From the NCBI GenBank assembly GCA_963565915.1, contig OY751494.1, positions 4,168,918-4,178,917 of the forward strand: a stretch of 10,000 bases of DNA, in the 5' to 3' direction. The notes under the pieces were generated by a model. That model worked only from the letters and a program-made list of their open reading frames with translations. It made no database searches and was not told the DNA's origin. Within the stretch, counting starts at the first letter, position 1. Every line of letters starts with the position of its first letter. This DNA comes from Entoloma clypeatum (lineage: Eukaryota; Basidiomycota; Agaricomycetes; Agaricales; Entolomataceae). Shown piece after piece: positions 6,827 to 10,000 of this stretch. The position numbers and the translations under genes are program-made.

Positions 6827-7764
6827 ATAGTTGGTCTTGAGTCAATCCAAGAATTTCACCTCTAGCGACTCAATACCAATGCCCCCAACTATCCCTATTA
6901 ATCATTACGGCGACTCTAGAAACCAACAAAATAGAACCACACGTCCTATTTTATTATTCCATGCTAATGTATTCGGGCATAGGCCTGCTTTGAACACTCT
7001 AATTTTCTCAAGGTAAAAGTCCTGGTTCCCCAACGCACACCAATAAAGGGCACGCCGGCTCACCAAGAGGTAAGGCCCAGTCAGACAGTACACGCCGTTA
7101 GGCGGACCACCCAACCAGGTCTGAAGTTCAACTACGAGCTTTTTAACTGCAACAACTTTAATATACGCTATTGGAGCTGGAATTACCGCGGCTGCTGGCA
7201 CCAGACTTGCCCTCCAATTGTTCCTCGTTAAGGGATTTAAATTGTACTCATTCCAATTATAAGACCCGAAAGAGCCCTATATTGTTATTTATTGTCACTA
7301 CCTCCCCGTGTCGGGATTGGGTAATTTGCGCGCCTGCTGCCTTCCTTGGATGTGGTAGCCGTTTCTCAGGCTCCCTCTCCGGAATCGAACCCTTATTCCC
7401 CGTTACCCGTTGAAACCATGGTAGGCCTCTATCCTACCATCGAAAGTTGATAGGGCAGATATTTGAATGAAGCATCGCCGGCACAAGGCCATGCGATTCG
7501 AGAAGTTATTATGAATCACCAAGGGAGCGGCGAGCCGCGTTGGTTTTTTATCTAATAAATACACCCCTTCCGGAAGTTGGGGCTTGATTGCATGTATTAG
7601 CTCTAGAATTACCACAGTTATCCATGTAGCAAGGTACCATCAAATAAACTATAACTGATTTAATGAGCCATTCGCAGTTTCACAGTACAAAGTTGTTTAT
7701 ACTTAGACATGCATGGCTTAATCTTTGAGACAAGCATATGACTACTGGCAGGATCAACCAGGTA
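6755..7764 (-). rRNA. 18S (SSU) ribosomal RNA gene, 5' ~1010 nt, interrupted by the LINE
   Basis: The gene starts at 7764 with TACCTGGTTGATCCTGCCAG and contains the expected landmarks in order. These include TAAGCCATGCATGTCTAAGT near the start, GAGGGAGCCTGAGAAACGGC, and the 530-loop GTGCCAGCAGCCGCGGTAA (7201-7183). The V4 region is of basidiomycete type, followed by GCTAGAGGTGAAATTCTTGG and GCGAAAGCATTTGCCAAGG. It ends at GATCAGATAC (6755). The length to this point (~1010 nt) matches that of intron-free fungal 18S genes. The roughly 800 nt of 3' sequence are absent here and would lie beyond the LINE. This copy cannot give a functional 18S rRNA unless the insert is removed, and no mechanism for that is apparent. 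The region around 6837-6873 carries unusual but fully compensated helix changes, so the gene was under selection until recently. Confidence 0.97.
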
Positions 7765-7778
7765 ACTACTTTCCGTCC

Positions 7779-7798
7779 TTGCATTCCTAGAAATGCAA
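7779..7798. repeat. Hairpin 15 nt upstream of the 18S 5' end
   Basis: The arms TTGCATT (7779-7785) and AATGCAA (7792-7798) are perfect complements around a 6-nt loop. The hairpin sits just upstream of the mature 18S 5' end in the pre-rRNA. Stems near this processing site are common in eukaryotic pre-rRNA, so a role in A1-type cleavage is possible but unproven. Confidence 0.5.
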
Positions 7799-8519
7799 CA
7801 CACAATAATCACAACAAAGAGTTGCTTTTTCGTTCAGGAGTTCATAAAATGGTTAATAATTTGATTATAACCTGAGATTTTGTTCTGCAAAGTTGCATAC
7901 TTGAAATCAAAAGTCAACAACCAAACCACCTTGTTCCCCGATCTCACAAATTTCAGACACACTGCTCCTTGTCACAAGTAGCAACAAAGATGGTGGTCTT
8001 CAAAGAGAACTACCAACAACCAGCAACATCAATGAAGACACTGCACAGTCACGGCGGATTCCCAAATGGTTAAATGCAACAGGTTTAGCTATCAGCAAGT
8101 AATCCACATCCTTCCTCAGTGCAAAACACATGAAAGTGCTTGACTTGATTGAGCAAAAAAGCCTTCCAAGGACATTCAAGAGCTCGGCCAAAACCCATTC
8201 CAAGTTAGTTTAGCCTGTGAGACAGGTGCATCAATAACTCGGTCCAGAATAAGCCAGCCAACCCACTGTTAGAGACATACTAGACAGAAACAAAGTCTCT
8301 GCATTCAACCTCTAATAGATACAAAGGTACTGAATTTACTTGAAGCAAATCATAACAAAAGTGTTGTAGAACACTTTGGTTTTGATTGTTCTTTCGTCTT
8401 TCCCTTCATATAGTAGGAAAACCGGTTTGTTTGGTCCTGTTGTGGCAGGAAACGCATGAGGCGTGATTCCAGGTGTCCACTATATCGCGTTTTTTCATTC
8501 CGCAACATTTCTACCATTG

Positions 8520-8548
8520 AACTGTTGAATTCAAGTGTTTGAACAGTT
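8520..8548. repeat. Inverted repeat AACTGTT / AACAGTT in the spacer
   Basis: Perfect 7-bp arms at 8520-8526 and 8542-8548 are separated by 15 nt. The 10-bp palindrome TTGAATTCAA (8525-8534) overlaps the left arm. The site lies between the satellite block and the 18S gene, where the Pol I start region may be. Protein binding is possible; chance cannot be excluded for arms this short. Confidence 0.35.
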
Positions 8549-8624
8549 GATGGATCAATGAGAGGGACTTTTGGAGAGAGAGATGGTCAGAATAGACCCC
8601 CTGAGGAAGCACAGAGCTGATAAA

Positions 8625-9006
8625 CCTAACCAACTAATGTAACTAACTAACCAACCAACTAACCAATTAACCAACCAACTAATGTAACTAACCAACCAAC
8701 CAACTAAACTAACTAACTAACCAACCAACTAACTAAATAAACCAACTAACCAAACCCACTAACCAACCAATCTAACTAACCAACCAACTAACCAATTAAC
8801 CAACCAACTAATGTAACTAACCAACCAACCAACTAAACTAACTAACTAACCAACCAACTAACTAAATAAACCAACTAACCAAACCCACTAACCAACCAAT
8901 CTAACTAATCAACCAACTAAACTAACTAACCAAACCCGCTAACCAACCTAACTAACCAACTAACCAATCTAACTAACCAACTAACCAACTAACCAACCTA
9001 ACTAAC

Positions 9007-9037
<31 letters not shown>

Positions 9038-9409
9038 CCAACCTAACCAACTAACCAACTAACCAACCCACCAATCAACTAAACTAACTAACCAACTAAC
9101 CAACTAACCAACCCACCAATCAACTAAACTAACCAACCTACCAACCAATCTAACTGACCAACTGACCAACCTAACTGACCAACTAACTTGGCTAACCACC
9201 AACCACCTAACCTAACTAACCAACCAACTAACCAACCTAACTAACCAACCAACTAACCAACCAACCAACCAACTAACCAACTAACCAACCAACTAACCTA
9301 ACTAACCAACCAACTAACCAATTAATGTAATCCACTAATCAACTAACTAACTAATCTAACTAACCAATCAACTGACCAATCAATCAACTATCCAACTCCA
9401 ACTCTAACT
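8625..9409. repeat. CCAA/CTAA tetranucleotide satellite in the rDNA intergenic spacer
   Basis: About 780 bp consist almost wholly of AACC, CCAA and CTAA words (for example CTAACCAACCAACTAACC), with occasional AATGTAACT, AAATAAACC and CCCACC variants. The plus strand is nearly devoid of G, so the rDNA sense (minus) strand is G/T-only and full of GGTTGG and TTAGTTGG. Irregular unit lengths and nested duplications suggest growth by slippage and unequal exchange. It is a typical location for repeats, upstream of the transcribed unit. No coding potential. Confidence 0.95.
8643..8908. repeat. Exact 129-bp tandem duplication within the satellite
   Basis: Positions 8643-8779 recur unchanged at 8772-8908, a period of 129 bp. 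Marker words include CCAATTAACC, AATGTAACTAACC, AAATAAACC and AACCCACTAACC. The identity shows a recent duplication. A smaller similar event is seen around 9063-9130, where AACCCACCAATCAACTAAAC recurs with a 45-bp period. Confidence 0.92.
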
Positions 9410-9660
9410 AACTGACTTACTCATAACTCTTAACTTCAACTCCAACTCCTAAACTATCAAATTTAACTCCAACTCCTAAACTACATTCTAACCAACCCTA
9501 ACTCTCTAATCTAAACCCAACTCCTAAACTTCTATATCTAACCCCTAACTTCCAAAAATCATATTCTCCCTCATTACCCCTAACCCCAACCTCTACTTTT
9601 CAAACTCAAACCTAATGACCTCCTATCTCTCTTAACCCCTAACCCTAAGCCTTTTCAATT
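9410..9660. other. Degenerate CTAAC/CCTAA-rich spacer
   Basis: This stretch is still almost G-free on the plus strand but less regular, with recurring AACTCCAACTCCTAAACT and CTAACCCCTAAC words. It appears to be a decayed edge of the satellite. A few CCCTAA-like words occur (9634-9649), but there is no telomeric array. No gene is seen. Confidence 0.7.
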
Positions 9661-9666
9661 CTAGTG

Positions 9667-9751
9667 GTGGCTGACAGTGATAATGAACAACAAAGTGGCT
9701 AATACCAAAACGCAGGATGTGGCTGACTGACCCTAAAGTGAAGTGGCTGAC
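9667..9751. repeat. Short direct repeats GTGGCTGAC in the spacer
   Basis: GTGGCTGAC occurs at 9667, 9719 and 9743, with a variant GTGGCTAAT at 9695, so the four starts are spaced 28, 24 and 24 bp. The block sits between the satellite and the pyrimidine tract. The regular spacing suggests either an old ~24-bp tandem repeat or clustered protein-binding sites. No known Pol I motif is recognised. Confidence 0.55.
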
Positions 9752-9773
9752 AATTAAATCAGACTGACACTTT

Positions 9774-9788
9774 ACATACTAAGTATGT
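9774..9788. repeat. 15-bp palindrome ACATACT-A-AGTATGT
   Basis: Arms 9774-9780 and 9782-9788 are perfect complements around a single A. The spacing is too tight for a good RNA hairpin, so a dimeric DNA-binding site is the more natural reading if it is functional. It may also be chance in AT-rich spacer. Confidence 0.35.
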
Positions 9789-9879
9789 ATTGTATTTAGA
9801 ATCAAGTGACTTGCTGTTTGATAAACTCTGTCTTTTTTTTTTGACCTACCCTAAATATCTTTTATTCTCTACACATATT

Positions 9880-10000
9880 TTTTCTTTTCTGTTGCTTTTT
9901 CTTCATCTTTCTTTCTCTTTTCCTTTCCTCTTTCTTTCTCTTTCCCTTTCTTCTCTCTCTCTCTCTTCTCTTTCTCTTCTCTCTCTCTCTTCTCTTTCTC
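9880..10000. repeat. Pyrimidine-rich microsatellite (CTTT/CT)n
   Basis: About 120 bp of almost pure C/T, moving from TTCTTTCTCTTTCC words to (CT)n and TCTCTTTC words, continue to the window edge. It follows a run of ten T (9833-9842). The polypurine-polypyrimidine asymmetry could support triplex DNA. No gene. Confidence 0.9.

Larger units (their letters stand above)
7765..8624 (-). other. 5' external transcribed spacer and adjoining spacer, no gene
   Basis: About 860 nt of unique, moderately AT-rich sequence lie directly upstream of the 18S gene in transcription order. The 5' ETS must occupy at least the part next to 7764. Neither the transcription start nor a Pol I promoter can be placed from sequence alone. 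A perfect 7-bp hairpin lies at 7779-7798 and another inverted repeat at 8520-8548. A 67-codon minus-strand frame at 8203-8000 shows no domain or coding character. No tRNA or 5S gene is seen. Confidence 0.75.

Noticed and set aside
6831..7615. Open frames of 61-98 codons on both strands within 18S sequence
   Set aside because: The sequence is plain 18S rRNA. The frames are chance.
8000..8203. 67-codon minus-strand frame in the 5' spacer
   Set aside because: No domain, no coding context, and it lies in expected ETS/spacer sequence.
8625..9409. CRISPR-like or virus-derived repeat array
   Set aside because: The block is simple tetranucleotide satellite without spacers between constant repeats, in a eukaryotic rDNA setting.
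9530..9655. Telomere repeats (CCCTAA)
   Set aside because: Only scattered, imperfect words such as CTAACCCCTAAC occur. There is no array, and they grade into the neighbouring CTAAC satellite.
7765..10000. 5S rRNA gene in the spacer, as in many basidiomycetes
   Set aside because: No 5S-like sequence was recognised on either strand in this part of the spacer. It could lie elsewhere in the unit.

Overview
The window looks like part of a nuclear ribosomal DNA unit of a basidiomycete fungus, most likely an agaricomycete, read from the opposite strand. All functional features point leftwards (minus strand). The host call rests on the 18S V4 region and its flanks, which read like Basidiomycota and unlike Ascomycota. 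Several 18S helices carry unusual compensated changes, so the lineage may have fast-evolving rDNA.

Layout in the direction of transcription (from 10000 down to 1). (1) 10000-9880 is a pyrimidine-rich microsatellite on the plus strand. (2) 9880-9400 is intergenic spacer with short GTGGCTGAC repeats, a 15-bp palindromic site and degenerate CTAAC-rich sequence. (3) 9400-8625 is a satellite built from CCAA and CTAA tetranucleotides, nearly free of G on the plus strand, with an exact 129-bp tandem duplication inside. (4) 8620-7765 is unique sequence without a gene, and must hold the 5' external transcribed spacer. (5) 7764-6755 is the first ~1010 nt of the 18S rRNA gene. (6) At 6755 the 18S gene stops abruptly in the universally conserved GATCAGATAC sequence (the '790 loop') and a non-LTR retrotransposon (LINE) begins in the same orientation. 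The LINE fills 6754-1 and runs off the left edge, so its 3' end and the rest of the 18S gene are not in the window.

The LINE is apparently full length at its 5' end and has intact reading frames. Its first 68 nt fold as an HDV-fold self-cleaving ribozyme, whose predicted cleavage site is exactly the 18S/LINE junction. Next come a ~340-nt leader, ORF1 (417 aa, nucleic-acid-binding protein with one CCHC zinc knuckle), a 259-nt A-rich inter-ORF leader, and ORF2. ORF2 is open for at least 1612 codons to the window edge. It encodes an apurinic-type endonuclease, a reverse transcriptase with an FADD motif, and a C-terminal CCHC motif.

The parts suggest one mechanism. The element would be co-transcribed with the 18S by RNA polymerase I. 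The ribozyme would free the LINE RNA from the 18S precursor at the junction. ORF1 and ORF2 would then be translated from an uncapped RNA and would copy it into another 18S gene. This would be a fungal, 18S-specific counterpart of the animal R elements. I know of no described element with this combination of host and site, but I could not search. All other open frames seen on either strand are shadows of ORF1/ORF2 or of the rRNA gene.
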